From Neobacillus sp. FSL H8-0543 (GTDB lineage: Bacteria; Bacillota; Bacilli; Bacillales; Cytobacillaceae), in contig NZ_CP151943.1 of the NCBI RefSeq assembly GCF_038592905.1, positions 2,728,001 to 2,792,000 on the forward strand: a stretch of DNA of 64,000 nt, read 5' to 3'. The position numbers were made by a program, and so were the translations under genes. The stretch's first letter is position 1. The number at the start of each line of letters is the position of its first letter. Under the pieces are notes generated by a model. That model saw nothing but the letters and a program-made list of their open reading frames with translations, was not told the origin of the DNA and ran no database searches. This document shows positions 44,145 to 54,034 of this stretch, piece by piece.

Positions 44145-44912
44145 ATGAGCAAAATATTAGAAGCAAGAAATATGATCAAAAAAGTAGAATTAGGAAAAGA
44201 CCATGAGCTTCTTATCTTAAAGAATATAAACTTGGAGATAGAAGAAGGTGAATTCGTATCTGTCATGGGGCCGTCTGGAAGCGGGAAATCAACACTGCTA
44301 TATAATATAAGCGGTATGGATAGAATTACTTCTGGTAGTGTGAAATTTAAAGGTCGTGAAATCGGCAGTCTAAAAGAAGAAGAACTGGCGAAAATCCGAC
44401 GGGAAACAATGGGGTTTATCTTTCAGGATATTAATCTATTAAAGAATCTTTCATTGATTGACAATGTGATGTTTCCTGCACTTGTATCAAAAGAAGCGGA
44501 TAAAAATGCGGTAAATCAAAAAGCAAAAAAACTGTTGGAAATGACAGGAATTGAAAAGCTTGCAAATCACAATATCACTCAAGGCTCTGGTGGACAGCTG
44601 CAGAGAGTCGGCATTTGCAGAGCATTGATAAATGACCCGGATATCCTATTTGGAGATGAACCGACTGGAGCATTGGATTCCAAATCGACAGCAGAGATTA
44701 TGTCAATTCTTGCAGATATTAATAAAAATGGGACAACCGTAATGCTCGTTACACATGACGTAAAGGTGGCAGCAAAAACTGAAAGAATACTGTTTATGGT
44801 AGATGGAACTATTGTCGCACAGAAGAAAATGCGTAAATACGATGTGCAGCAAGACGATAGTAAGCAAAGAGAAGAAAGTATTATGAAATGGTTAGTGGAA
44901 AATGGGTTCTAA
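44145..44912 (+). CDS. ABC transporter ATP-binding protein (MacB/LolD type)
   Basis: 255 aa. Walker A GPSGSGKST, Q-loop FIFQDINLL, Walker B ILFGDEPTGALDSKS and H-loop VTHD are present. The signature is GSGGQLQR instead of the usual LSGGQ, an unusual first residue. GGAGG is 8 nt before the ATG. It works with the FtsX-type permease upstream. Confidence 0.92.
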   Translation: MSKILEARNMIKKVELGKDHELLILKNINLEIEEGEFVSVMGPSGSGKSTLLYNISGMDRITSGSVKFKGREIGSLKEEELAKIRRETMGFIFQDINLLKNLSLIDNVMFPALVSKEADKNAVNQKAKKLLEMTGIEKLANHNITQGSGGQLQRVGICRALINDPDILFGDEPTGALDSKSTAEIMSILADINKNGTTVMLVTHDVKVAAKTERILFMVDGTIVAQKKMRKYDVQQDDSKQREESIMKWLVENGF

Positions 44913-45116
44913 TTTTTCATTGGCATTTGCATAAAGTTCATATGGGGATTGATTAGGTCTAAAGGAAAAGTTCTTAAGAATGTTTGTAAGGAAAGGCTTC
45001 TCCGTCTATTTTAGAGTTTTTGAATATTGTGACCCTTTTAACAGGAATTTCCCTAAAAAAATAGAATAGTTAGATATGGTGTCATAAATTGGCCAAGTCA
45101 GTAAGGGGGAGTTACC

Positions 45117-46073
45117 TTGTCACACGAACAAATGAATCCCACGATAGAAAAGATATTAACAAACATTGAGAAAGTTATGATAGGGAAGAGAAATGTTGCT
45201 GAACTAAGTTTAGCAGCCCTGCTTGCAGGAGGGCATGTGCTGTTAGAGGATGTGCCAGGTGTTGGGAAGACGATGATGGTGCGGGCACTAGCTAAGTCTG
45301 TAAATGCAAACTTTCGCAGAATCCAGTTTACCCCTGACCTGTTACCGTCGGATGTTACCGGGGTCTCGATTTATAATCCGAAGGAAATGGAATTTCAATT
45401 TCGTCCTGGTCCATTAATGGGGAATATTATCCTCGCGGATGAAATTAACCGGACATCACCAAAGACGCAGTCCGCCCTTCTTGAAGGAATGGAGGAGGCG
45501 AGTGTGACAATTGATGGTGTTACGCATAAACTGCCCAAGCCATTCTTTGTTATGGCTACCCAAAATCCGATTGAATATGAAGGCACTTACCCGCTTCCAG
45601 AAGCCCAGCTAGACCGCTTTCTATTAAAAATGAAAATGGGCTATCCTGATATTGCTGAAGAGATGGAGGTTCTGAATCGAGCGCAAAAACAACCGCCGAT
45701 TGAAGACTTATATCCGGTTATCGACCTTGAAGGGCTTTTAGCTCTTCAGCAAGAAATAAAACAGGTATTTGTTGATAATACGTTAAAGCGTTATATTGTT
45801 GACATTGTTAATGGGACAAGGAGCTACCGTGGTGTTTACCTTGGTGCAAGTCCAAGGGGATCGATTGCGCTGATGAAGGCCGCTCAAGCCTATGCCTATA
45901 TGTATGGTCGCGACTATTGTTTACCTGATGATATTCAATATCTGGCTCCATTTGTTTTATCGCACCGGATTATTTTAAAGTCAGAAGCAAAGTTTGAAGG
46001 AATCTCAGCAGAAGAAGTAGTCAACCAGGTGGTTGCGAGAATTCACGTACCGGTAAAAAGGCTAGTGAAATAA
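45117..46073 (+). CDS. yeaC: MoxR-family AAA ATPase
   Basis: 318 aa. Walker A EDVPGVGKTMM (near 40-50), Walker B ILADEINRTSPKTQSALLEGMEE, sensor 1 ATQNPIEYEGTYPLPEAQLDRF and an arginine-finger region are present. MoxR ATPases act as chaperone-like partners of DUF58/von Willebrand-type proteins. TTG start behind GGGGGAG. First gene of a three-gene unit (1 nt and overlap spacing) in the B. subtilis yeaC-yeaD-yebA order before guaA. Confidence 0.92.
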   Translation: MSHEQMNPTIEKILTNIEKVMIGKRNVAELSLAALLAGGHVLLEDVPGVGKTMMVRALAKSVNANFRRIQFTPDLLPSDVTGVSIYNPKEMEFQFRPGPLMGNIILADEINRTSPKTQSALLEGMEEASVTIDGVTHKLPKPFFVMATQNPIEYEGTYPLPEAQLDRFLLKMKMGYPDIAEEMEVLNRAQKQPPIEDLYPVIDLEGLLALQQEIKQVFVDNTLKRYIVDIVNGTRSYRGVYLGASPRGSIALMKAAQAYAYMYGRDYCLPDDIQYLAPFVLSHRIILKSEAKFEGISAEEVVNQVVARIHVPVKRLVK

Positions 46074-46074
46074 G

Positions 46075-47289
46075 ATGAGAAAATGGTGGAGTCCATTCAA
46101 AAAGGTATGGAAATTTATCGTCTTACTCCTTTTACTCCTCCTAACGTTTTCCTATGCGATGTTTCAAGGAGGATTTGTCAGTTGGTTTTTATTTTATAGC
46201 TTTCTACCATTTGCGATTTATAGTTTCGCTCTCTCTTTTTATTCCTTAAGCGGGATAGAGGTGATCCGCAATATTGAAAAATCCACCTACAATGCAGGTG
46301 AACCGCTAAGGGTAATGGTAACCGTGAAGCGGAGGTCATCCTTCCCGTTATTTTACTTGTTTATTGCTGATCAACTGGATGACATCTTAATGAACACCCA
46401 CCAGCAAAAAAAGACAAAGGTACTTATTTTACCGGGTTTCAAAAAGGAATTTTCTTTTGATTATGTAATTGACAAACTTCCACGCGGAGAGCACTTATTC
46501 CACAGCTTTACTTTAAAGACTGGGGATTTGCTTGGCTTAATTGAAAAGGAAGTATCCTATCCTATTGAAAATAAAGTAATCGTCTATCCTGCCTACACGG
46601 ACCTCCTCTATCGTCCATTTGAAAACCCCTTTGACCAAGGGATGACTGCTTCGAGAGAACGGGTGCAGCGAGATACCTCCATGGCAGTTGGGATCAGGGA
46701 TTATCAGCCAGGGGATCGTTTTTCCTGGATTAACTGGAAAGCCTCAGCTAAGAGAAATGAAATTATGACGAAGGAGTTTGAACAGCGTCAATCCCATGAT
46801 GTTTTTCTTGTTATGGATTGTGTACCCGATAAGCGCTTCGAGGCAATTGTATCCTTTACAGCATCAATGCAGCGTGCCGTCTTGAAAAAAGGAGCGAGGA
46901 TGGGGCTGTTAACGGTAAGTGATCAAAGGAGTTTCTATCCGCTTGGGGGCGGGGAAAAGCAACAGCAGCTGCTCCTCTTTCACCTAGCAAAAATAAGGGC
47001 AAAAGCTAATGCCTCCTTTGATAAGGTGCTAGAAACAGAGGGCCTGTTTGTCCAACAAACAGTATCGTTTTTGCTTGTTACCACCCAATTAACTAAAAGC
47101 TTGATTGAGAAAGCAAGCTTCCTCGGACAGCGAAAAGGGAAAATTACACTGTTTCTAATAAAAGGGGAGAAAGAAGCACCGACATCTGCTGAGTTGTCAT
47201 TGATAGCCATGGCCAATGCACGCGGGGTAAGAGTGATTATGGTACATGAAGGTGATTATGCCGCAGCCTTTTCGGAGGTGAATTTTTAA
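46075..47289 (+). CDS. yeaD: DUF58 domain protein
   Basis: 404 aa: two N-terminal membrane helices (residues about 12-28 and 32-55), then a cytosolic or exposed part with the DUF58 signature GIRDYQPGDRFSWINWKASA near 207-226. It pairs with MoxR ATPases in most bacteria; the biochemical role is unsettled. It starts 1 nt after yeaC and shares its last base with the next gene. Confidence 0.9.
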   Translation: MRKWWSPFKKVWKFIVLLLLLLLTFSYAMFQGGFVSWFLFYSFLPFAIYSFALSFYSLSGIEVIRNIEKSTYNAGEPLRVMVTVKRRSSFPLFYLFIADQLDDILMNTHQQKKTKVLILPGFKKEFSFDYVIDKLPRGEHLFHSFTLKTGDLLGLIEKEVSYPIENKVIVYPAYTDLLYRPFENPFDQGMTASRERVQRDTSMAVGIRDYQPGDRFSWINWKASAKRNEIMTKEFEQRQSHDVFLVMDCVPDKRFEAIVSFTASMQRAVLKKGARMGLLTVSDQRSFYPLGGGEKQQQLLLFHLAKIRAKANASFDKVLETEGLFVQQTVSFLLVTTQLTKSLIEKASFLGQRKGKITLFLIKGEKEAPTSAELSLIAMANARGVRVIMVHEGDYAAAFSEVNF

Positions 47290-49484
47290 TGAAAAGAGAT
47301 TTACCCACCTTTCTATTGTATGCACTTGGTTTCTTGCTTTTATGGGAATGGCTGAGACCAATTGAACAATTAACAGATACTGAAGGTATTGAAATGTTTA
47401 TCCTCTTTATGCTGATTTCATTTATGTGTTCGTTTAGTAAACTCCGTTGGATTTGGCAAACAGCCATAAAGATCGGCTTTATTTTATTTGCTATTAATCG
47501 ATTTTATTATGAAGAAGGATTTTTTCACTTCGGGTGGTTGTTTGCCCTAATAAGCGACTTTTTCAGTAATATGGGTTTAATTTTCAATCGGAACTGGTCA
47601 GAATTATCAAATCAGTTTCGCAGTGTCCTCTTCTTTGTTTTACTATGGATCATGGTTTATTTAATTCATTATTGGCTACTAAACCGCCAAAAGATTTTTA
47701 TCTTCTTCCTAATGACCATTATCTACATAACGGTTTTGGATACTTTTACGCTTTACGAAGCTCAAGCAGCGATTGTCAGGACGGTAATCGCAGGATTTGC
47801 TGTCATGGGGATGCTGACCTATTACCGAATTTTAGCAAAGGAGAATGTCAGTACAGAACCTTCCATGACTGGTAAATGGATGAGGCCGTTAGTTTTAATG
47901 ATTACTTTATGTGTAGCAGTTGGGATGCTTGGACCGAAATTAGAGCCAATCTGGCCAGATCCTGTACCCTATCTTAAAGCTGCAGGTGATAAGGGCGGCG
48001 ATGATCGGAATTCTGGTGTTTCAACTGTAGGTTACGGTGAAGATGACTCACAGTTAGGTGGTCCGTTTACTGGCGACGACAGTATTGTTTTTCGGTATGA
48101 AGCGAATGTGAGGAATTATTGGAAGGTTGAAACAAAGGATGTTTATACAGGTAAAGGGTGGATAGCTTCTGAGGCGAATCAAGTTCCATTTAGAAGTCAG
48201 GAATTAGTTCCGATTGCCTCTTACCCGCCGGAGGTAGAAACGACCGAGGATACAGCATCATTATCTTTGTATATGGAGTATAATCATCTAATCTATCCGG
48301 CAGGTATTCAAAGATTTGATCTCCCATTTAACTATTTTCTTGAAATAGATACATTTATGGAGAAAGTATCAATTTTTGATACGAATGCTAAGCCTGTTTT
48401 TCCTGATGCCTATACCGTTGAGTTTAAAGTTCCCAAATATAAGGCTAGCGATTTAAGAAAAACGACCGCGGTTGATGCTTCCCTAGCAGATACAGATTTA
48501 TTTAGGAAGTATACTCAACTGCCAGAAGATATTCCAGCGAGTATTAAACAATTAGCAGAGGAAATTACAGCTGGCAAGACGAACTGGTTTGATAAGGCAA
48601 AGGCAGTCGAGCGATATTTTAGTGCCTCGGGGTTCAAATATGATCAAAAGAATGTGGCGATACCTGGGGATGAAGAAGACTATGTTGAACAATTTCTATT
48701 TGATACAAAAATAGGGTATTGTGATAATTTCTCGACGTCGATGGCTGTTATGCTTCGAACGCTTGGCATTCCGACCCGTTGGGTAAAAGGATATACGGGC
48801 GGAGAATTCATAAACTCCAGCAGTGAAAATTTATCGAGAGAGATTTATGAAGTGACGAACAATAATGCCCATTCTTGGGTGGAGGTCTATTTTCCCAATC
48901 AAGGCTGGGTCCCTTTTGAGCCGACAATGGGGTTCACAAATGAAGTTTCCATCAGTTACTTAAATGAAGATGGGACTCCGGATAGCACGGAAGTAACGGC
49001 ACCGCCGGCAGCAAAGCCGCAAGAGGAACTCCCTTCAGATAACGATAGTAAAGCGAAACAGGAAAAATCCTTTGAGTTGAAACCATTTTGGGAGAACACT
49101 CAATCGTTTTTTAGGGAATATTGGAAACTGCTACTAATTAGTGTTATCGTTGCTGCGGCAGTAGCGGGGATTGTTTACCTTAATCGCGGAAAATGGGTCC
49201 CACGTTATTATTTACTTCGTTACCGGTTTAAGAAAAAGGATGATAGTATCGCAGAAGCCTATCTTGTTTTATTAGCCCAATTGGAACGATTAGGATTAAA
49301 GCGCAAAGAGAATCAAACGCTAAGAAGTTATGCCCGCTATATTGATTCCTTCTTTTCATCGAGAGAAATGTCGAGGATAACAAAACAATATGAGGAATAC
49401 TTATATCATCAGCATCTCCCAGAGGGAAGCTGGAAAGAAACACATGAATTATGGGAAAATTTAATTAAAAAGACAATCGCTTGA
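47289..49484 (+). CDS. yebA: Transglutaminase-like membrane protein (TgpA type)
   Basis: 731 aa: about six N-terminal membrane helices (residues 5-215), an outer transglutaminase-like domain with the catalytic Cys in KIGYCDNFSTSMAVMLRTLG and His in NNAHSWVEVYFPNQGW, another helix near 615-640, and a C-terminal DUF4129-like tail. The protease/transglutaminase substrate is unknown. It is the last gene of the MoxR-DUF58-transglutaminase unit. The guaA promoter overlaps its stop codon. Confidence 0.9.
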   Translation: MKRDLPTFLLYALGFLLLWEWLRPIEQLTDTEGIEMFILFMLISFMCSFSKLRWIWQTAIKIGFILFAINRFYYEEGFFHFGWLFALISDFFSNMGLIFNRNWSELSNQFRSVLFFVLLWIMVYLIHYWLLNRQKIFIFFLMTIIYITVLDTFTLYEAQAAIVRTVIAGFAVMGMLTYYRILAKENVSTEPSMTGKWMRPLVLMITLCVAVGMLGPKLEPIWPDPVPYLKAAGDKGGDDRNSGVSTVGYGEDDSQLGGPFTGDDSIVFRYEANVRNYWKVETKDVYTGKGWIASEANQVPFRSQELVPIASYPPEVETTEDTASLSLYMEYNHLIYPAGIQRFDLPFNYFLEIDTFMEKVSIFDTNAKPVFPDAYTVEFKVPKYKASDLRKTTAVDASLADTDLFRKYTQLPEDIPASIKQLAEEITAGKTNWFDKAKAVERYFSASGFKYDQKNVAIPGDEEDYVEQFLFDTKIGYCDNFSTSMAVMLRTLGIPTRWVKGYTGGEFINSSSENLSREIYEVTNNNAHSWVEVYFPNQGWVPFEPTMGFTNEVSISYLNEDGTPDSTEVTAPPAAKPQEELPSDNDSKAKQEKSFELKPFWENTQSFFREYWKLLLISVIVAAAVAGIVYLNRGKWVPRYYLLRYRFKKKDDSIAEAYLVLLAQLERLGLKRKENQTLRSYARYIDSFFSSREMSRITKQYEEYLYHQHLPEGSWKETHELWENLIKKTIA

Positions 49485-49510
49485 CCAGAAAAACAACCTA
49501 CTGATACAAT
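49481..49510 (+). promoter_or_regulatory. Sigma-A promoter of guaA
   Basis: TTGACC, an 18-nt spacer, then TACAAT, directly upstream of the purine riboswitch and overlapping the end of yebA. Confidence 0.6.
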
Positions 49511-49534
49511 AGGCAGGAATTTAATATTACGTTT

Positions 49535-49603
49535 TCTTCATATATCCTCGAAAATATGGATCGAGAGTCTCTACCGGGTCGCCGTAAATGGCCTGACTAT
49601 GAA
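49535..49603 (+). promoter_or_regulatory. Purine riboswitch (guanine type) of guaA
   Basis: The aptamer shows the P1 arms (TTCATATA and TATGAAGG), P2 with ATGGATCGAGAGT, the L2-J2/3 core TCTCTACC, and P3 with GGGTCGCCGTAAATGGCC. The base after GA in the J3/1 segment GACTATG is C, the guanine/hypoxanthine-binding form (adenine riboswitches have T). The terminator at 49629-49692 is the expression platform. Confidence 0.9.
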
Positions 49604-49628
49604 GGCGGAAATTTCTGTTTTAGCATTC

Positions 49629-49692
49629 ACAAGAAAACTAGAATTCTGCCTTCCTGACTTTTTTTGGAGGGCGAATGCTAGTTTTCTTTTTT
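49629..49692 (+). terminator. Riboswitch-controlled terminator before guaA
   Basis: AAGAAAACTAGAATTC pairs with GAATGCTAGTTTTCTT and is followed by a T-run. Purine binding to the aptamer is expected to favour it. Confidence 0.8.
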
Positions 49693-49754
49693 TTCTGCAA
49701 CTTTTTTACTGGTAATGTGAATACTAAGAGCACTATTTGGAAGAGGTGGCTAAT

Positions 49755-51293
49755 TTGACAGGCATGAAAGATATGATCGTTGTTTTAGATTTTGGAAGCC
49801 AATATAATCAGTTGATTACACGCCGTATTCGGGAATTTGGGGTATATAGTGAACTGCACCCGCATACTATTACCGCAGAGGAAATTAGAAAAATGAATCC
49901 AAAAGGAATAATTTTTTCTGGCGGACCTAATAGCGTGTATGATGAAAATTCCTTTCGCTGTGATGAAGAGATTTTCGAAATGGGTCTGCCCATTTTAGGA
50001 ATTTGCTATGGAATGCAATTAATGACTGTTCATTTTGATGGTAAGGTTGAAAAAGCAAAGAATCGCGAATATGGCAAGGCTGTTATGAACCTTGAACATC
50101 AGACAAAGCTGTTTAAAGATTTGCCTGAGGCGCAGACCGTCTGGATGAGCCATGGCGATTTAGTTGTCGAAGCACCGCAGGGTTTTAATGTAGATGGAAC
50201 AAGCCCATCCTGTCCGATCGCTGCTATGAGTAATGAGGAACGAAAGCTTTATGCGGTTCAATTTCATCCAGAAGTGCGCCATTCTGTTTATGGTAATGAA
50301 CTGCTTAAGAATTTTGTGTTTAACGTTTGTGGCAGTAGTGGAGATTGGTCGATGGAAAACTATATTGAAATGGAAATCGCCAAGATCCGTGAGCAGGTAG
50401 GCTCGAAGAAAGTCCTATGTGCACTTAGCGGCGGTGTAGATTCCTCCGTTGTTGCTGTACTCATTCATAAAGCAATCGGCAATCAACTTACATGTATTTT
50501 TGTTGACCATGGTCTGCTCCGTAAGAATGAGGCCGACCAAGTCATGGAGACTTTGGCAGAGGGTTTTCATATGAATGTAATTAAAGTAGATGCGAAAGAC
50601 CGGTTCTTTTCAAAATTAGAAGGTGTTTCCGATCCAGAGCAGAAGCGGAAAATTATTGGAAATGAGTTTATTTATGTATTTGATGACGAAGCAACGAAGC
50701 TTGAGGGAATTGAATTTTTAGCTCAAGGTACGCTTTACACCGATATTATCGAAAGCGGTACGGCAACAGCACAAACAATTAAGTCTCATCATAATGTCGG
50801 CGGATTGCCTGAAGATATGCAGTTTACCTTGATTGAACCGCTAAAAACTTTGTTTAAAGATGAAGTTCGTGCACTTGGAACAGAGCTTGGAATGCCGGAT
50901 GACATTGTTTGGAGACAGCCATTCCCAGGTCCAGGTCTTGGTATACGCGTACTTGGAGCAATTTCAGAGGATAAGCTTGAAATCGTCCGGGAATCGGATT
51001 GGATTCTTCGTGAAGAAATTAAAAAGGCAGGACTTGACCGTGAGATTTGGCAATATTTCACCGTGCTCCCGGATATCCGCAGTGTCGGTGTCATGGGTGA
51101 CGCACGTACCTACGATTACACGATCGGTATTCGTGCAGTGACATCTATTGATGGGATGACGTCAGATTGGGCAAGAATTCCGTGGGATGTGCTGGAAGTG
51201 ATTTCAACAAGAATTGTAAACGAAGTACCGCATGTAAACCGGGTCGTGTATGATATCACTAGCAAGCCGCCTGCAACGATAGAGTGGGAATAA
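49755..51293 (+). CDS. guaA: GMP synthase (glutamine-hydrolysing)
   Basis: Converts XMP to GMP with glutamine and ATP. From TTG 49755 the protein is 512 aa, matching the family; GAGGTGG lies just upstream, and the extra 6 codons of the longer frame are unsupported. Class I amidotransferase domain: catalytic Cys in GICYGMQL (near 80), His/Glu in FHPEV. ATP-pyrophosphatase: [10 protein letters not shown], and the C-terminal dimer domain ends [18 protein letters not shown]. Regulated by the upstream guanine riboswitch. Followed by pbuG as in B. subtilis. Confidence 0.97.
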   Translation: MTGMKDMIVVLDFGSQYNQLITRRIREFGVYSELHPHTITAEEIRKMNPKGIIFSGGPNSVYDENSFRCDEEIFEMGLPILGICYGMQLMTVHFDGKVEKAKNREYGKAVMNLEHQTKLFKDLPEAQTVWMSHGDLVVEAPQGFNVDGTSPSCPIAAMSNEERKLYAVQFHPEVRHSVYGNELLKNFVFNVCGSSGDWSMENYIEMEIAKIREQVGSKKVLCALSGGVDSSVVAVLIHKAIGNQLTCIFVDHGLLRKNEADQVMETLAEGFHMNVIKVDAKDRFFSKLEGVSDPEQKRKIIGNEFIYVFDDEATKLEGIEFLAQGTLYTDIIESGTATAQTIKSHHNVGGLPEDMQFTLIEPLKTLFKDEVRALGTELGMPDDIVWRQPFPGPGLGIRVLGAISEDKLEIVRESDWILREEIKKAGLDREIWQYFTVLPDIRSVGVMGDARTYDYTIGIRAVTSIDGMTSDWARIPWDVLEVISTRIVNEVPHVNRVVYDITSKPPATIEWE

Positions 51294-51303
51294 AGAGTAA
51301 ATT

Positions 51304-51350
51304 AAAATACGAACGATATTTATACTTTTATAATTATTGTTCGCATTTTA
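51304..51350 (+). promoter_or_regulatory. PurR operator (paired PurBoxes) of pbuG
   Basis: AAAATACGAACGATA and the inverted TATTGTTCGCATTTT. The CGAA and TTCG cores are 26 nt apart, the same spacing as in the B. subtilis pur operon control site. It lies immediately upstream of the pbuG -35 hexamer. The same sequence can also fold as a hairpin, which could double as guaA terminator. Confidence 0.65.
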
Positions 51351-51352
51351 TG

Positions 51353-51381
51353 TTTACAAGGTCGTATTTATCTGCTATTAT
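51353..51381 (+). promoter_or_regulatory. Sigma-A promoter of pbuG
   Basis: TTTACA, a 17-nt spacer, then TATTAT, between the PurBoxes and the riboswitch. Confidence 0.65.
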
Positions 51382-51412
51382 AAAAAAGTATTTTAGGAAT
51401 TACTATATTCAT

Positions 51413-51483
51413 GCATCGTATAATATTGGGGATATGGCCCAAAAGTTTCTACCGAGCTACCGTAAATAGCTTGACTACGAGGC
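51413..51483 (+). promoter_or_regulatory. Purine riboswitch (guanine type) of pbuG
   Basis: The core TTTCTACCGAGCTACCGTAAATAGCTTGACTACGA contains the conserved L2/J2-3 and L3 bases, split here for length as TTTCTACC, CCGTAAATAGC and GACTACGA. GAC in J3/1 indicates guanine/hypoxanthine specificity. P1 pairs CGTA with TACG. Confidence 0.9.
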
Positions 51484-51538
51484 AGTGTTATAAAGCAGAG
51501 GCTCTCCCTCTATTTATCTACACATGCCAATAGTCAAG

Positions 51539-51571
51539 CGCTCCGGTAGAAGATACCGGAGCGTTTTTTTA
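51539..51571 (+). terminator. Riboswitch-controlled terminator before pbuG
   Basis: CGCTCCGGTA pairs with TACCGGAGCG, a 10-bp stem with a 5-nt loop, then seven T. It lies 30 nt before the pbuG ATG. Confidence 0.92.
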
Positions 51572-51600
51572 TTACAGCAAGATTCATAGGGGGAAGAAAT

Positions 51601-52926
51601 ATGCAAAAATATTTTCAGTTTAAAGAATTAGGAACGAGTTACCGTCAGGAATTTATCGGCGGCGTGACTACCTTTTTAGCGATGGCTTATATATTAGTAG
51701 TCAACCCGTTAACATTAACACTTGCTAGTGTAGAAGATTTACCAGATGCATTAAGAATGGATTATGGAGCGGTATTTGTTGCAACAGCATTGGCTGCAGC
51801 AATAGGTTCCATTGTGATGGGGTTACTTGGAAAGTACCCGCTTGCGTTAGCACCGGGTATGGGATTGAATGCATTCTTCGCATACACAGTTGTTTTAGGA
51901 AGTGGTATTCCTTGGGAGCATGCACTAGGAGCCGTATTTGTTTCCGGAGTGTTTTTCTTTATACTGACTATGACCGGTCTTCGTGAAAAACTTATTAACG
52001 CCATTCCTGTTGAGCTGAAGCATGCGGTTGGTGCAGGAATTGGATTATTCATTACGTTCGTTGGTTTGCAAAGCGCTCAAATTATAGTAAACAATGATGC
52101 TACACTTGTTGGATTAGGTGATTTGACAGCAGGTCCTACATTACTTGCGATATTTGGAATTGTCGTTACCGTTATTTTAATGACTAAAGGTGTTAAAGGC
52201 GGCGTATTTTATGGAATGATCATTACTGCTGTTGTAGGGATGCTTTTCAATTTAATAGATACTCCTGAAAAAATTGTTGATACTGTACCAAGCTTAGCTC
52301 CAACCTTTGGAGCAGCTATTACTTCATTAGGTGATAGTTCCTTTTATTCAACTGCAATGGTTGGTATCGTCCTTACCTTTTTATTCGTTGATTTCTTTGA
52401 CAATGCAGGAACACTTGTAGCTGTAGCAAATCAAGCAGGTATGATTAAAGATAATAAATTACCGCGTGCTGGTCGGGCGCTAATCTCCGATTCTATTGCA
52501 ACAACAGTCGGTGCGGTACTTGGAACATCAACGGTTACATCGTATGTAGAATCTTCTGCAGGGGTGGCAGCTGGGGCGAAAACTGGATTTGCGTCCTTGG
52601 TTACGGCAGGATTATTTATCCTATCACTATTTTTCTTCCCGTTGTTATCCGTTGTTACCGCAGCAGTCACGGCTCCTGCCTTAATTATTGTAGGAGTGCT
52701 GATGGCCGCGTCTTTAAGAAAAATTGATTGGTCTCGTTTTGAGATTGCCGTTCCATCGTTTTTGACGATGATTGTTATGCCGTTATCTTACAGTATTGCA
52801 ACAGGGATCGCGGTCGGCTTTATCTTCTACCCAATTACCATGATTGTAAAAGGGAAAATGAAAGAAGTTCATCCAATCATGTATTTCTTCTTTGTTATCT
52901 TTATCCTGTATTTTATTTTCTTATAA
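51601..52926 (+). CDS. pbuG: Guanine/hypoxanthine permease
   Basis: 441-aa NCS2/AzgA-type purine transporter in the cytoplasmic membrane with 12-14 hydrophobic segments. Family motifs: FIGGVTTFLAMAYILVVNP (residues about 18-36), ALAPGMGLNAFFAYTVVL, FVDFFDNAGTLVAVANQAG and TVTSYVESSAGVAAGAKTG. It imports hypoxanthine and guanine. Controlled by PurR boxes and a guanine riboswitch, so it is repressed twice when purines are plentiful. Confidence 0.96.
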   Translation: MQKYFQFKELGTSYRQEFIGGVTTFLAMAYILVVNPLTLTLASVEDLPDALRMDYGAVFVATALAAAIGSIVMGLLGKYPLALAPGMGLNAFFAYTVVLGSGIPWEHALGAVFVSGVFFFILTMTGLREKLINAIPVELKHAVGAGIGLFITFVGLQSAQIIVNNDATLVGLGDLTAGPTLLAIFGIVVTVILMTKGVKGGVFYGMIITAVVGMLFNLIDTPEKIVDTVPSLAPTFGAAITSLGDSSFYSTAMVGIVLTFLFVDFFDNAGTLVAVANQAGMIKDNKLPRAGRALISDSIATTVGAVLGTSTVTSYVESSAGVAAGAKTGFASLVTAGLFILSLFFFPLLSVVTAAVTAPALIIVGVLMAASLRKIDWSRFEIAVPSFLTMIVMPLSYSIATGIAVGFIFYPITMIVKGKMKEVHPIMYFFFVIFILYFIFL

Positions 52927-52935
52927 TAGTGTGGA

Positions 52936-52966
52936 GGGGCTGTGAATTTCACAGTCCCTTTTTTTG
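52936..52966 (+). terminator. Intrinsic terminator of pbuG
   Basis: GGGGCTGTGAA pairs with TTCACAGTCCC and runs into TTTTTTT. Confidence 0.92.
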
Positions 52967-53078
52967 ATTTATTAATTTCACGTAAAATTCATAATCTTTG
53001 CAATAAAAAATGTGTTTTTTTCGTCAACTTCAGTATGATTAATCATGTAAGGAGATAAAGAGTAAGGAGTGATTTGTA

Positions 53079-54023
53079 ATGAATATCCTAAGCGTTCATG
53101 ATCTGCGTAAAAGCTTTGGAGAGTTGGAGGCTGTGAAGGGGGTGTCCTTTACGGTTGAAAAAGGTGAATCTTTTAGTTTACTAGGTCCAAATGGAGCAGG
53201 GAAATCAACGATAATCAATATGATTACTGGTTTGTTTTCTCCAACAGCAGGAGCCATACATATAAACGATATCAATGTTGTCAAAAACCCAAAACAGGCG
53301 CAAAAATTAATCGGGGTTGTCCCGCAGGAAATTGCTCTATATGAGACAATGTCTGCCAGGGAAAATCTGAAATTTTGGGGAAGGATGTACAATCTGTCCG
53401 GAAAGGCTCTAGAAAAAAGTGTCGACGAAGTCCTCGAAATTATTGGCTTAACTGAAAGGGCAAAAGATAAGATTGAGACCTTCTCAGGCGGGATGAAAAG
53501 GCGGGTAAATATTGGCGCGGCTATTTTACATCATCCGCAAATACTAATTATGGATGAGCCAACAGTGGGAATTGATCCCCAATCAAGAAATCACATTTTA
53601 GAAACGGTAAAACGATTAAACAATCAGGGAATGACGATTATTTACACTAGTCATTATATGGAAGAGGTGGAATACCTTTGTGAACGAATTGGGATTATTG
53701 ATCACGGCGAATTAATTGCTTGTGGTACGTTACGTGAACTTAGGGAGACAATTGGTGATCGTTCAAGGATGATTATTATGTTTAATAGGGAAAGAGCTGA
53801 TTTGGTAAAGATTAATCAAACCTTAACGAGTTTATTTCTTGAAAAAGATTTCGAGGTCAACGACAGCCAAATAGTCGTTTTTCATAAACAGCCTCAGTTA
53901 ATATTAAGTGATCTTATCCAAGGTGTGACAGAAACTGGGACGAAGGTTACCTCTGTAGAAATTGTCGAACCAAACCTTGAAAGTGTCTTTTTGCATCTAA
54001 CAGGAAGAAATTTAAGAGATTAG
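53079..54023 (+). CDS. ABC-2 exporter ATP-binding protein
   Basis: 314 aa. Walker A GPNGAGKST, signature FSGGMKRR, Walker B ILIMDEPTVGIDPQSR and H-loop TSHYMEEVEYLCERIG, the DrrA/NatA kind, with a C-terminal accessory part of about 90 aa. First of three genes with two permeases. Start ATG with AAGGAGTGAT upstream. Substrate unknown; drug or lipid export is the family's usual role. Confidence 0.93.
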   Translation: MNILSVHDLRKSFGELEAVKGVSFTVEKGESFSLLGPNGAGKSTIINMITGLFSPTAGAIHINDINVVKNPKQAQKLIGVVPQEIALYETMSARENLKFWGRMYNLSGKALEKSVDEVLEIIGLTERAKDKIETFSGGMKRRVNIGAAILHHPQILIMDEPTVGIDPQSRNHILETVKRLNNQGMTIIYTSHYMEEVEYLCERIGIIDHGELIACGTLRELRETIGDRSRMIIMFNRERADLVKINQTLTSLFLEKDFEVNDSQIVVFHKQPQLILSDLIQGVTETGTKVTSVEIVEPNLESVFLHLTGRNLRD

Positions 54024-54034
54024 GGGGGGTAAAT

